Of a DNA stretch of 41,522 nucleotides, positions 8,595-17,205 are shown piece after piece. A model generated the notes under the pieces. That model was not told the origin of the DNA and did not search any database. It was given only the letters and a program-made list of their open reading frames with translations. Origin of the DNA: an uncultured Eubacterium sp. (GTDB lineage: Bacteria > Bacillota > Clostridia > Lachnospirales > Lachnospiraceae). The translations under genes and the position numbers were made by a program. The DNA lies in the NCBI GenBank assembly GCA_910584345.1, contig CAJTZX010000038.1:1-41522 (forward strand), written 5' to 3'. Each line of letters opens with the position of its first letter. The first letter of the stretch is position 1.

Positions 8595-9179
8595 GTGCTT
8601 AATGGACACCAGCAATTAAAATATGATTTTTCAAAAGAGACAAATTGGCCAGGAAATAATATCTTAGTAGTTCCAAAAGAAAGACAGGAGTCAGATAGTG
8701 CTTTGACTTCTATAATTAACATGTACTTAAAAAAGAATGCTGTTCGGAATCATGATTTCTATTTTTCAGAAATAGGGATAAATCAAGAAGGATATACATA
8801 TAGAGAACAGAAAATCGAAAAGATTGTATTTCTATTTGATACTTTGCAATCAGGAACTTCTACAATTAGAAATCTTAAATTTTATTTTGAAGAATATAGT
8901 AAGACATCATTAGACAATGTACAAAATCAGCATATCATATATTATTGTAAAGGTATGGAGATCAAATTAGAAACTATTATTGAAAATTATTTATATAGAA
9001 AAAAGTTATTCAAATATCGAACAGCAGGTGTAAGGGGATATTGGATTGTTGATCCGATAAATTTAATGGTTACTGTTTTTCATTTTGAACATGATACGTT
9101 TCAAGAATATTCTTTTTTGGACAAAGTAAAAGCAGGGATATATGATGATTTTGAAATTGATTTTTGCAGATTAGCCTGA
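8595..9179 (+). CDS. Hybrid reading frame: PRTase-like segment followed by the C-terminal part of a Uma2 (DUF820) nuclease
   Basis: A 194-residue frame. About residues 1-125 are unfamiliar but contain KIVFLFDTLQSGTSTIR, a hydrophobic strand plus acidic/Ser-Gly-Thr loop resembling the PRPP-binding loop of phosphoribosyltransferases. From about 135 it reads LFKYRTAGVRGYWIVDP and VTVFHFEHDTFQEYSF, closely resembling the second half of Uma2-family PD-(D/E)XK proteins; the first half of that fold is absent. The likely cause is fusion of two gene pieces by deletion. The GTG at 8595 has no good ribosome site; the frame is open back to a stop at 8574, so the true start is unclear. It lies 54 bp before the damaged helicase. 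Function unknown; probably a remnant. Confidence 0.4.
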   Translation: MLNGHQQLKYDFSKETNWPGNNILVVPKERQESDSALTSIINMYLKKNAVRNHDFYFSEIGINQEGYTYREQKIEKIVFLFDTLQSGTSTIRNLKFYFEEYSKTSLDNVQNQHIIYYCKGMEIKLETIIENYLYRKKLFKYRTAGVRGYWIVDPINLMVTVFHFEHDTFQEYSFLDKVKAGIYDDFEIDFCRLA

Positions 9180-9233
9180 AATAGGATATTTTAAGTAATA
9201 ATTAAGAAAGAAGTCAGTACGAAAGGTGATTAT

Positions 9234-10226
9234 ATGATTACGGTTATAAATGGAGTTACATCAAAACAGATACTTGCAGATGACGTAGTTGCTATGTTAA
9301 ATATGTTAAATTTAGACGGCTATTTCTATTTAGGTTATCCTGTTTTGGGAGGAATTGATGGAAAAATTAAAGTCGATGCATTATTAGTATGTAAACAATA
9401 CGGAGTGGTGCTTTTTGATTTGGACACGTCATGCGGGGATGATATTGAAAATAAAATAACATTATTAGATGAATTGTATAATAATATGGAAGCAAGATTA
9501 AAGAGATATAGCTATTTATCAAATCGAAGAAAGCTGCAGGTGCCTATTCATGTTGTTTCATATGCTCCACGTTCTAGATTAAGTGATGAAGATATCTGTA
9601 TTTCCCTTGAAGAGTTAAAACAATATTTGGAGTGTTTGAATTGGGAGCAACATGAGAATTACTATGGAAAACTTTTAGAAGCAATTCAAATGATTTCAAA
9701 AATAAAGAAGCGTGGAAACAGAGCGAATCTTTTAAAGGATACTTCAAAAGGGTCCAAATTGAAAGAAATTGAAAATCAAATATCTTGCCTCGACAAATAT
9801 CAAAGTAAGGCGGTTATTGAAACTGTTGAAGGTGTGCAAAGAATTCGTGGATTAGCAGGTTCGGGAAAAACAATTGTTCTGGCTTTGAAAGTTGCGTATT
9901 TATATACGATGTATGAAGATAAGGTTATTGCAATTACTTTTAATAGTCGTGCGTTAAAGGGGCAATTTATTCAATTAATTACAAATTTTATTATTGAAAA
10001 TACAAATGAAGAACCGGATTGGGACAGAATTAAAATTATTTATGGCCGTAGTGCGGATGCTTTTGATAAAGTGTGTCAGGAAGCGGTAGAAATGGTGGTC
10101 AGTCCCAAGACGTTGTATGATATGATTTTAGTAGACGAGGCACAGGATTTTTCAAAATATTTTTTACAGATGTGTTATATGTCACTTCCAAAAACGAGAA
10201 CAAACACCATTGGTTCAGTTGTTTGA
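9234..10226 (+). pseudogene. 5' part of a broken UvrD/Rep-like (SF1) helicase gene with a nuclease-related-type N-terminus
   Basis: The first 330 codons of a superfamily I helicase. Residues about 1-165 form an N-terminal domain of the kind seen before such helicases (VDALLVCKQYGVVLFDLD suggests a NERD/PD-(D/E)XK-like fold, not certain). Then come the Q-like region LDKYQSKAVIETVEGVQRIR, Walker A GLAGSGKTIVLALK, motif Ia AITFNSRALKGQF and Walker B MILVDEAQDFSKYF. After MCY the sequence turns unrelated (SLPKTRTNT) and stops. Homology resumes at once in another frame (10210-11025), so about 100 codons covering helicase motifs III and IV appear deleted with loss of frame. GAAAGGTGAT precedes the ATG. 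Confidence 0.75.
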
Positions 10227-11025
10227 GGATAAAAAACTGTGGGAGGATATAGGATATACAATTAAAGATGGTGTTATAGAAGATGGAAAAACAGTTACAT
10301 TGTATAGAACAGAGGAAACAAGTCCGGGATTTTTGGAGAATCATTCATCGATAGAGGATCTTATTCAGTTTAGAAAGTTTGATAATATTATTCAAGAAGC
10401 AAATTGGATTGTAGAAGATATCGAAAATAATTTAAAAAATGAGGAATTAAAGTACCAGGATATTATGATTATTCATCCCGATCCTAAAGTTACGAAAAGC
10501 TATGTTTCGCAAATTCGTATCATGTTAATGGATAAAAAAATAAAGTCGCATATTGTTGGTGTTCAAACGACACCCGATGATTTTTTTCAGGAAGAGTCAA
10601 TTGCAATTACGCAAATTTATCGAGCCAAAGGAAATGAAGCTGCAGTTGTTTACTTGATAAATGCCGATTTGTGTGCGAAAGGGATTAATTTATCACGAAA
10701 AAGAAATATTCTATTTACGGCGATTACAAGGTCCAAAGCATGGGTACGGGTCAGTGGTTTGGGAAATGATATGGATATTTTAATAAATGAATATAAAAGA
10801 GTAAAGGAAAATCATTTCCAATTACAATTTGACTATCCAAATGAAGTGCAGAGAAAGAATATGAGAATTATTCATAGAGATATGACTCAAAATGAGCTTA
10901 GGGAAATAAAGAAGAGTAATTACAGCTTAGAAGACATTGCGTCAAAAATTCAAAAGGGAGAAATCAGAAAAGAGGATTTGGATATGTCTGTTTTAAATAC
11001 GCTAAAGGATGTGTTATTTCGTTGA
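10210..11025 (+). pseudogene. 3' part of the broken UvrD/Rep-like helicase gene
   Basis: The C-terminal half of the same helicase, in a different frame from the 5' part. Recognisable blocks are VQLFEDKKLWEDIGY, TEETSPGFLENHSS, the motif V-like region AITQIYRAKGNEAAVVYLIN and motif VI-like NILFTAITRSKAWVRVSG, followed by a short helical tail. The usual segment before this (motif III and the motif IV arginine region) is absent, so neither piece should be an active helicase unless the gene is decoded by an unknown route. The TTG at 10210 is only the first possible start in this frame; there is no ribosome site. Its stop overlaps the TTG start of the DUF2290 gene. Confidence 0.75.
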
Positions 11026-11675
11026 AAAACCAGGAAAAAGTATTTAAAGAAGTGAGGAAGGTTACAAAAGAGTTAATCAGGTGTGGATTAGCAGAAGAGT
11101 ATAATTTTCCAATGATGCAAAAGGCGGAAGTTGTCTGGGAAAAATATAGTGATATTTCATACTATTTAAAAAATATGGAATATTCTAATATATATAGTGA
11201 AATAGAGAAAAATCACAATTTTAATGTGAAACTACCTGATGGAGGAATTCTTCAGTTAATGTATCGGTTTAACAGCCATGGTACAGAGCTTGAATCTCAT
11301 AGATTGGCATATTATCCATCACCTTCTTATGAGAATTATCAAAATGATGCAGAATTATATGATGCTGATTACTTGTATGGAGATATTCTTAATAAAGATG
11401 TTTTGCCGGTTATTATTAGAGCTGACTATAGCCGCAAGAAAGTGAAAAGTCAGATCCATCATCCTTATTCGCATATAACCTTGGGAGATTATAAAAATTG
11501 CAGGATTCCGGCTGACCGGCCGATATCACCAATTCAATTTGTGAAATTCATAATGGAACATTTTTACTATGAACCAAGTTCTCAGCTGAAATATAATTTT
11601 AAGTTAGAAAGTATAGTACAATTTGATGAGCATATTGCTGAAATTGATACGAAAAAGAGCAGAATCATAATATAA
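11022..11675 (+). CDS. DUF2290-family protein
   Basis: A 217-residue protein with the DUF2290 pattern: an HHPYSHITLGDYKNCRIPAD block (His pairs plus CRIP) and PISPIQFVKFIMEHFYYE near residues 150-190. The family's biochemical role is not known to me. It is sometimes next to SF1 helicases, and here it directly follows one: the probable TTG start at 11022 overlaps the helicase stop, with AAAGGAT about 12 nt upstream. It appears intact and normal in length while its partner is broken. The overlap implies the two once worked as a unit, plausibly a defence-type module; that role is inferred only from context. Confidence 0.7.
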   Translation: MKNQEKVFKEVRKVTKELIRCGLAEEYNFPMMQKAEVVWEKYSDISYYLKNMEYSNIYSEIEKNHNFNVKLPDGGILQLMYRFNSHGTELESHRLAYYPSPSYENYQNDAELYDADYLYGDILNKDVLPVIIRADYSRKKVKSQIHHPYSHITLGDYKNCRIPADRPISPIQFVKFIMEHFYYEPSSQLKYNFKLESIVQFDEHIAEIDTKKSRIII

Positions 11676-11758
11676 TTGACACCAGATAATTTCGGTATAA
11701 GAGTAAAAACCCTTTTCAAGTCTGCACCGGACAGTTATGAAGCGGCAACTTCAAGGAT

Positions 11759-11791
11759 AACAAACGCTATGCTGAGAGCATGGCGTTTGTT
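11759..11791 (+). terminator. Strong hairpin downstream of DUF2290, terminator-like
   Basis: A 15-bp stem (AACAAACGCTATGCT at 11759-11773 with AGCATGGCGTTTGTT at 11777-11791, one G-T wobble) and a 3-nt GAG loop. Only TTTC follows after a few bases, so termination efficiency is uncertain. Confidence 0.5.
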
Positions 11792-12094
11792 GCAGTTTCA
11801 TAATCCATTTGCTGTTCATGTAACAGTTCTTAATCATTTTGTTTATTCGTCGGATAGCCATTTCCCTGAAAATCCGTAGTTGTATCGTCTGGATTTTTAT
11901 GCTTTAATCTGTTGGTTCGCTCGTTTAAACTAAAAATTATAAAACATGCATTACAATTCATCCAAATATTGAAATTGCTGATATCCTGGAGTATAATGTA
12001 GAAGGAAAAAGATCAGGAATGAGTGAGAGCAATCATCAGAAAATAATACCTATCAGATGATCGATGAAACAGAAAAAGAAGGCAGGGGATAAGA
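11792..12094. other. Short intergenic stretch with possible coding scraps
   Basis: About 300 bp between the hairpin and the next gene. One frame reads NIEIADILEYNVEGKRSGMSE near 11970-12030 and looks protein-like, but has no start or recognisable family. It may be a remnant of a deleted gene at the right edge of the accessory stretch. Confidence 0.3.
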
Positions 12095-12577
12095 TTGGGA
12101 TGGACCAGAGACATGTATGCATCGGAAATGCTGGATGACATTTTTATATATTTTATGCGCACAATCCTGCATTTACAAGAAAGTGGTATTGAGAGATTGC
12201 CATTAAAACAAAATTTTACCGAACCGGTTCACACTTATCTGAATCTGGCAATGGATTTCATAATTGAGGGGGAAATGCCGGAAACCTCAGAACTGATTTT
12301 AAAGTCAGAATATGAAAAGATTCTCAAAAACTGCGATTGCAACACAGAGCTTTTACTGTGCTTAAATATGATCCGGGAGTTATCCTGTCATATTCATTAT
12401 GATGCGGATATGTGTGATTATATTTTTAACATAGGAAATCTTTGGGGAAACCGTGTGTCAGAATATGCCGCTGTAACATTTTATCCAAAGCTTTCAAAAG
12501 AAATACAGCAGAAGCATCATCTGACAGAACTAGTAGACCGAATGCCTGCACATATGCTTCGGTTAGACAATTATTAG
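12095..12577 (+). CDS. Uncharacterised small cytoplasmic protein
   Basis: A 160-residue acidic protein, mostly helical, with no signal peptide or membrane segment. Segments such as DDIFIYFMRTILHLQESGIE and YLNLAMDFIIEGEMPE show the alternating pattern of an all-helical bundle; I do not recognise a family. The start is probably the TTG at 12095, six to seven bases after AGGGGA, with an in-frame ATG at 12113 as an alternative. It ends 39 bp before the Dabb-domain gene, which has its own strong ribosome site, so the two may share a transcript. Confidence 0.6.
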   Translation: MGWTRDMYASEMLDDIFIYFMRTILHLQESGIERLPLKQNFTEPVHTYLNLAMDFIIEGEMPETSELILKSEYEKILKNCDCNTELLLCLNMIRELSCHIHYDADMCDYIFNIGNLWGNRVSEYAAVTFYPKLSKEIQQKHHLTELVDRMPAHMLRLDNY

Positions 12578-12616
12578 AATTATTAGACTGATAAAATAAA
12601 AAAGGAGGAATTACCA

Positions 12617-12919
12617 TTGGTGAAACATGTCATATTGTGGGAGTTAGACGATAAACTTTCCGCACAGGAAAAAGAACGCATAAAAGAGGAAATAAAATAT
12701 GGATTAGAAGGATTGAAAGGAAAGATTCCCGGATTGCTGGGAATTCACGTAAATAAGGACGGATTAAGTTCTTCGAATGCAGATTTAATGTTGGATTCTA
12801 CGTTTGAGGACGAGGCGGCACTGAAAAGTTATGCACAGCATCCAGAGCATGTGAAAGTGGCGGACAGTAAAGTGCGGCCATATACAAAAACAAGAATGTG
12901 TCTGGATTATGAAGCATAG
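12617..12919 (+). CDS. Dabb (stress-responsive A/B barrel) domain protein
   Basis: A 100-residue single-domain protein beginning MVKHVILWELDD, then GLKGKIPGLLGIHVNKD, ADLMLDSTFEDEAALKSYAQ and HPEHVKVADSKVRPY. This is the classic dimeric ferredoxin-like Dabb pattern (the H-P-x-H segment and the first strand V-K-H-V). These proteins are small cytoplasmic dimers, some enzymatic and many of unknown role. AAAGGAGG at 12601-12608 sets the start, either the TTG at 12617 or the GTG at 12620. Confidence 0.8.
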   Translation: MVKHVILWELDDKLSAQEKERIKEEIKYGLEGLKGKIPGLLGIHVNKDGLSSSNADLMLDSTFEDEAALKSYAQHPEHVKVADSKVRPYTKTRMCLDYEA

Positions 12920-12980
12920 CACGCTCCTGTAAAAACTGTCAGAATCAGGATGGAATCACAACAGTAGCAGGAGGAAGTTT

Positions 12981-13256
12981 ATGAAGGGAAGTTCTTTCAC
13001 AGTATTTGATGGCGATTTTGTACCTGAATACGTATTAATGAATAAAAACGTAGAGATTGCATCTTTTGCCATTCATGATAAACTAAATTCCATCCATGTG
13101 ATCCGACAATTTACTCAGTTGCCGTATTGGATTGACGATTTAGATGTATTTATACAGAATCGGCGTGCGCCAAAGCATAGAGAATATAAAGAAGATACTA
13201 AATATGTGACGCGTCATCTATCATGTTATAATAAGAAAACCCTGTCGGGCTTTTAA
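12981..13256 (+). CDS. Small protein of unknown function
   Basis: A 91-residue product with AGGAGG just before the ATG. Its middle, YVLMNKNVEIASFAIHDKLN followed by LPYWIDD, vaguely recalls the N-terminus of HipA-like kinase proteins, but no kinase domain follows; it may be a truncated copy or an independent small gene. The last codons lie inside a hairpin terminator (13231-13278), so the coding end doubles as the transcription end. Confidence 0.5.
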   Translation: MKGSSFTVFDGDFVPEYVLMNKNVEIASFAIHDKLNSIHVIRQFTQLPYWIDDLDVFIQNRRAPKHREYKEDTKYVTRHLSCYNKKTLSGF

Positions 13257-13278
13257 AACCGCGGCAGGGTTTTCTTAT
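13231..13278. terminator. Bidirectional terminator between the small gene and xfp
   Basis: A perfect 14-bp stem (ATAAGAAAACCCTG at 13231-13244 with CAGGGTTTTCTTAT at 13265-13278) and a 20-nt loop. T-rich tracts face both ways, so it can serve both convergent genes. Confidence 0.75.
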
Positions 13279-13313
13279 TTACTATTATTTGATCGTGTTG
13301 GATCGTTTACTGT

Positions 13314-15701
13314 TTAAATTCCTTTTGGTGCAGTCCATTCCCAGTTGCGGATTTCTTCCAAATCCTGGCCGTATTCTGTAATGTACTGTTTATGCTCGAT
13401 CAGCTTGTTATTCATCTTTTGAATCAGATGTGCACCTTTGTTGCCAAGCTGTGGCAAGTGCATAATCGCATCTTTCACAAGGTTGAAACGGTCGATTTCA
13501 TTTTGTACACGCATATCGAATGGTGTTGTAATCGTACCTTCTTCTAAATAGCCATGTACGGAAAGGCTGCGGTTATGGCGATTGTAGGTTAATTCATGTA
13601 TCAGTGTCGGATATCCGTGGAATGCGAAGATAATTGGTTTGTCTTTGGTAAACAGTGCGTCATATTCGCGGTCGCTTAATCCATGCGGATGGGTAGCGTC
13701 AGATTCCAATTTGAACAAGTCAACGACATTGATGACACGGACTTTCAGCTGAGGCATTTCTTCATTTAAAATCGTAACGGCTGCCATTGTTTCTAACGTC
13801 GGTGTGTCGCCGCAGCATGCCATAACAACGTCTGGCTCTTCGCCTGCATCACTGCTTGCCCAATCCCAGATACTAATACCTTGTGTACAATGTTTTACAG
13901 CCTGCTCCATTGTTAACCACTGGCAGCTTGGGTGTTTGGATGCTACAATTGCATTTACGTAATTTTTGCTCTTGATGCAGTGATCGAAGCAGGATAACAG
14001 ACAGTTTGTATCTGGTGGCAGATACATGCGTACAACGTCTGCTTTTTTATTTGTAATGTGATCTAAAAATCCAGGATCCTGATGGGTAAATCCATTGTGG
14101 TCCTGCTGCCATACGTTTGAAGTCAAAATAAAGTTTAAAGAAGCAATTGGCTGTCTCCAAGAGAGCTGATTGGTAACTTTCAGCCATTTTGCATGTTGTG
14201 CAGCCATAGAATCTACGATACGGATAAATGCTTCATAGCTTGCAAAGAAGCCGTGGCGTCCGGTAAGAAGATAGCCTTCCAGCCAGCCTTCACACATATG
14301 TTCGCTAAGCATACTGTCCATAATACGTCCGTCTCTTGCCAGGCAATCGTCATTGTCTACAAGCGCTGCATTCCAATCACGATTTTCTTCTTCGAATGCG
14401 TGGTACAGGCGGTTGGACATCGTTTCGTCCGGTCCGAAAATACGGAAGTTTTTGTTTTCTTTGTTTAGTTTGAAAATATCACGGATGTAACGGCCAAGCT
14501 CGATCATATCTTGCGCTTTTGTACGTCCCGGCTCCACTTCGATACCGTAGCTGCGGAAATCAGGCAGGCGCAGGTCTTTTAACAGCAAGCCGCCGTTTGC
14601 ATGTGGGTTGTCGCCCAGGCGAGCAGTGCCCTTTGGAGCAAGTTCTTCCAGTTCTGGAATCAGACGTCCGTTTTCATCAAACAGTTCTTGTGGACGATAG
14701 CTTTCTAACCATTCTTTTAATTGATCCAGATGTTCCGGTTTTTCCATAGACATTGGTACCTGATGTGCACGGAACGTTCCTTCGATCTGTTGTCCATCTA
14801 CAAATTTCGGGCCTGTCCATCCCTTTGGTGTACGCAGTACGATCATTGGCCAGACTGGTCTTTCTGAATCATTTTCAGTACGGGCATGACTTTGGATAGC
14901 TTTAATTTCTTCAATTGCTTTGTCCATAGCTTCTGCCATCTTACGGTGCATATCCATCGGCTCATCGCCTTCTACAAAGTAAGGCTTCCAGCCGCAGCCT
15001 TTGAAGAAGCTTTCGATTTCTTCATGAGGAATACGTGAAAAGATGGTTGGATTGCTGATTTTATATCCATTTAAATGAAGAATCGGCAGTACGGCTCCAT
15101 CCGTTACCGGATTTAAGAATTTATTGGAGTGCCAAGAGGTAGCAAGCGGTCCTGTTTCTGCTTCACCATCACCTACAACTGCTACTGCGATCAGTTCTGG
15201 ATTATCTAAAACAGCGCCAAAAGCATGAGCAATGGAATAGCCAAGTTCGCCGCCTTCATTGATAGATCCAGGTGTTTCCGGAGCACAGTGGCTTGGAACG
15301 CCGCCCGGGAATGAGAACTGCTTGAACATTTTTTTCATGCCTTCCTCATCTTGGCTGATGTTTGGATATACTTTGCTGTAAGTACCTTCCATGTAGGTAT
15401 TTGCGATCATGAAGTTTCCGCCATGTCCAGGGCCGGAAAGGTAGATCATATCGAGATCGTAGCGTTTGATGACACGATTACAGTGTACATAGATAAAGTT
15501 CTGTCCTGGAACAGTTCCCCAGTGTCCAACGATTTTTTTCTTTACATGATCCATCGTGAGAGGCTCTTTTAACAGAGGGTTGTCCAGTAAATAAAGCTGT
15601 CCTGCGGAGAGATAGTTGGCTGCTCTCCAGTACGCATCCATTTTCTGAAGAAGTTCTTCGGATAATGGCTGTTTTTCCAGGCATGTTGTCGTATCAGACA
15701 T
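13314..15701 (-). CDS. xfp: Phosphoketolase (xylulose-5-phosphate/fructose-6-phosphate)
   Basis: A thiamine-diphosphate enzyme that splits xylulose 5-P (and often fructose 6-P) with phosphate into acetyl phosphate plus glyceraldehyde 3-P or erythrose 4-P. The 795-residue product is full length. It shows YLSGPGHGG near residue 95, the ThDP/Mg site VVGDGEAETGPLATSWHSNK, TPKGWTGPK, and the C-terminal IFAFHGYPTLIHELTYNR. GGAAGGAG lies upstream of the ATG. It is monocistronic, with its own promoter (15746-15774) and a terminator. It gives the host a bypass from pentose phosphates to acetyl-P and ATP. Whether fructose 6-P is also used cannot be read from the sequence. Confidence 0.96.
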   Translation of the reverse strand: MSDTTTCLEKQPLSEELLQKMDAYWRAANYLSAGQLYLLDNPLLKEPLTMDHVKKKIVGHWGTVPGQNFIYVHCNRVIKRYDLDMIYLSGPGHGGNFMIANTYMEGTYSKVYPNISQDEEGMKKMFKQFSFPGGVPSHCAPETPGSINEGGELGYSIAHAFGAVLDNPELIAVAVVGDGEAETGPLATSWHSNKFLNPVTDGAVLPILHLNGYKISNPTIFSRIPHEEIESFFKGCGWKPYFVEGDEPMDMHRKMAEAMDKAIEEIKAIQSHARTENDSERPVWPMIVLRTPKGWTGPKFVDGQQIEGTFRAHQVPMSMEKPEHLDQLKEWLESYRPQELFDENGRLIPELEELAPKGTARLGDNPHANGGLLLKDLRLPDFRSYGIEVEPGRTKAQDMIELGRYIRDIFKLNKENKNFRIFGPDETMSNRLYHAFEEENRDWNAALVDNDDCLARDGRIMDSMLSEHMCEGWLEGYLLTGRHGFFASYEAFIRIVDSMAAQHAKWLKVTNQLSWRQPIASLNFILTSNVWQQDHNGFTHQDPGFLDHITNKKADVVRMYLPPDTNCLLSCFDHCIKSKNYVNAIVASKHPSCQWLTMEQAVKHCTQGISIWDWASSDAGEEPDVVMACCGDTPTLETMAAVTILNEEMPQLKVRVINVVDLFKLESDATHPHGLSDREYDALFTKDKPIIFAFHGYPTLIHELTYNRHNRSLSVHGYLEEGTITTPFDMRVQNEIDRFNLVKDAIMHLPQLGNKGAHLIQKMNNKLIEHKQYITEYGQDLEEIRNWEWTAPKGI

Positions 15702-15745
15702 ATGTATGCTCCTTCCTTTTGTGGATATTATTGTTACCAGATAAA

Positions 15746-15774
15746 ATTATAGCACTAAGTCTGCTAAGATGCAA
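15746..15774 (-). promoter_or_regulatory. Sigma-A promoter of xfp
   Basis: Minus strand: TTGCAT (complement of 15769-15774), a 17-nt spacer and a perfect TATAAT (complement of 15746-15751), about 45 bp before the start codon. Confidence 0.8.
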
Positions 15775-15865
15775 TTAGATGCGAATATAAATTTAAAAAA
15801 ACTTAAAAAATAGTTTTTGTTTTAGATAAAACAAAAGTGAACCCTATTTGGATCATGTAGCTTCT

Positions 15866-17143
15866 TCATGAACATAAGGAATTTAAATCTTCATAAAATC
15901 TAGGATAGGATATGCTCACACATTCTGCATTTGCAATCTCAGCGCCTCCGTCTGCACAGAGCGCGGCAATCGCAAAGGCCATCGCAATCCGGTGGTCGTC
16001 CTGCGGATGGATCTGTGCATAATGTAGTGGTTTGCCGCCATGAATCACCATACCGTCTTCTGTAGCTGTTACATTGGCGCCCATAGACTTTAAGTTAGAG
16101 ACAATTGTGTCGATGCGGTTGGATTCTTTTACTTTTAATTCTGCGGCATCTTTAATGATCGTCGTACCATCCGCAAAAGCGGCCATAATGGCGAGAACTG
16201 GAATTTCGTCAATTAACGCGGGAATAAGATCGCCTTCGATGATGGTTCCTTTCAGGCTGCTTGTTTTGACCAGAAGATCACATACTGGCTCTCCGGATGT
16301 TGTGTGTTCATTTAATTTTGTGATATTTCCCTGCATAGCTTTGGCTGCGCGCAAGATTCCATCTCTGGTTGGGTTAACGCCTACATTATGGATCAGTACT
16401 TGTGCGTTTGGTACGAGCAATGCAGCCGCAATAAAGTAAGCAGCAGAAGAAATATCGCCGGGAACTTCGATTTTTTGACCGGTTAATACCGGGTCGGGCC
16501 AAATTTGCGCTGTTGTATCCTGAGTGGATATGCGGGCGCCAAAAGAAGCAAGCATTTGTTCCGTATGATTTCTGGATAGAGACGGTTCGGTAACGCTTGT
16601 CTTATCATCTGCATACAATCCGGCAAGCAGAACGCAGGATTTTACCTGTGCGGAGGCGACTGGTGAAGTGTAATGTATCCCATGTAAAGGAGAGCCATTA
16701 ATTTGTAACGGAGCGCAGTCGGTTCCTTTGATTCCTTTTATATCAGCGCCCATTTCCCTAAGCGGAGTGATAATGCGCTTCATCGGGCGTTTTTGGATCG
16801 AAGCATCTCCGGTTAATGAGGAAGAAAAAGACTGGCCTGCGAGGATGCCGGAAAGCAGACGGACGGTTGTACCGCTGTTGCCTGCATCTAGCATGGAGGC
16901 AGGCGGACGTAGACCATGCAGCCCCTTGCCATAAATACGGATACATTCTTTCGTATTTTCAATCGTAATACCCAATTTTTGAAAACAAGATATGGTAGAA
17001 AGACAGTCTGCACCTTGTAAAAAGTGGGTGACTTCTGTCAGGCCGTCAGCCAGTGCACCGAACATGACGCTTCGATGGGATATGGATTTATCGCCTGGGA
17101 TATGGATTTCTCCGTTGAGAGAACTACAAGGTTTTATAAACAT
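15866..17143 (-). CDS. aroA: 3-phosphoshikimate 1-carboxyvinyltransferase (EPSP synthase)
   Basis: Joins shikimate 3-phosphate and PEP to give EPSP in the shikimate pathway. The 425-residue product has the N-terminal signature IPGDKSISHRSVMFGALADG, the PEP-site segment GNSGTTVRLLSG, GDASIQKRPM, then ELKVKESNRIDTIVSNLKSM and the late DDHRIAMAFAIAAL. These match Bacillus-type AroA. AAAGGAG precedes the ATG. It is second in a tyrA-aroA unit, starting 62 bp after tyrA with no terminator between. No hairpin terminator is obvious between its stop and the xfp promoter. Confidence 0.96.
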   Translation of the reverse strand: MFIKPCSSLNGEIHIPGDKSISHRSVMFGALADGLTEVTHFLQGADCLSTISCFQKLGITIENTKECIRIYGKGLHGLRPPASMLDAGNSGTTVRLLSGILAGQSFSSSLTGDASIQKRPMKRIITPLREMGADIKGIKGTDCAPLQINGSPLHGIHYTSPVASAQVKSCVLLAGLYADDKTSVTEPSLSRNHTEQMLASFGARISTQDTTAQIWPDPVLTGQKIEVPGDISSAAYFIAAALLVPNAQVLIHNVGVNPTRDGILRAAKAMQGNITKLNEHTTSGEPVCDLLVKTSSLKGTIIEGDLIPALIDEIPVLAIMAAFADGTTIIKDAAELKVKESNRIDTIVSNLKSMGANVTATEDGMVIHGGKPLHYAQIHPQDDHRIAMAFAIAALCADGGAEIANAECVSISYPRFYEDLNSLCS

Positions 17144-17205
17144 GATAAAAGCTCCTTTGTCTGATTTTGTAGTAACAGTTTGTTTTCTTAATATAATATA
17201 AATAA

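Noticed and set aside
11676..11879. 67-codon frame after DUF2290
   Set aside because: Starts with TTG without a ribosome site and runs through the strong hairpin at 11759-11791; composition is not protein-like.
8111..12094. Integrase, att sites or a complete prophage around the AT-rich stretch
   Set aside because: No integrase, tRNA or matching direct repeats were found at the edges, so a defined mobile island cannot be claimed.
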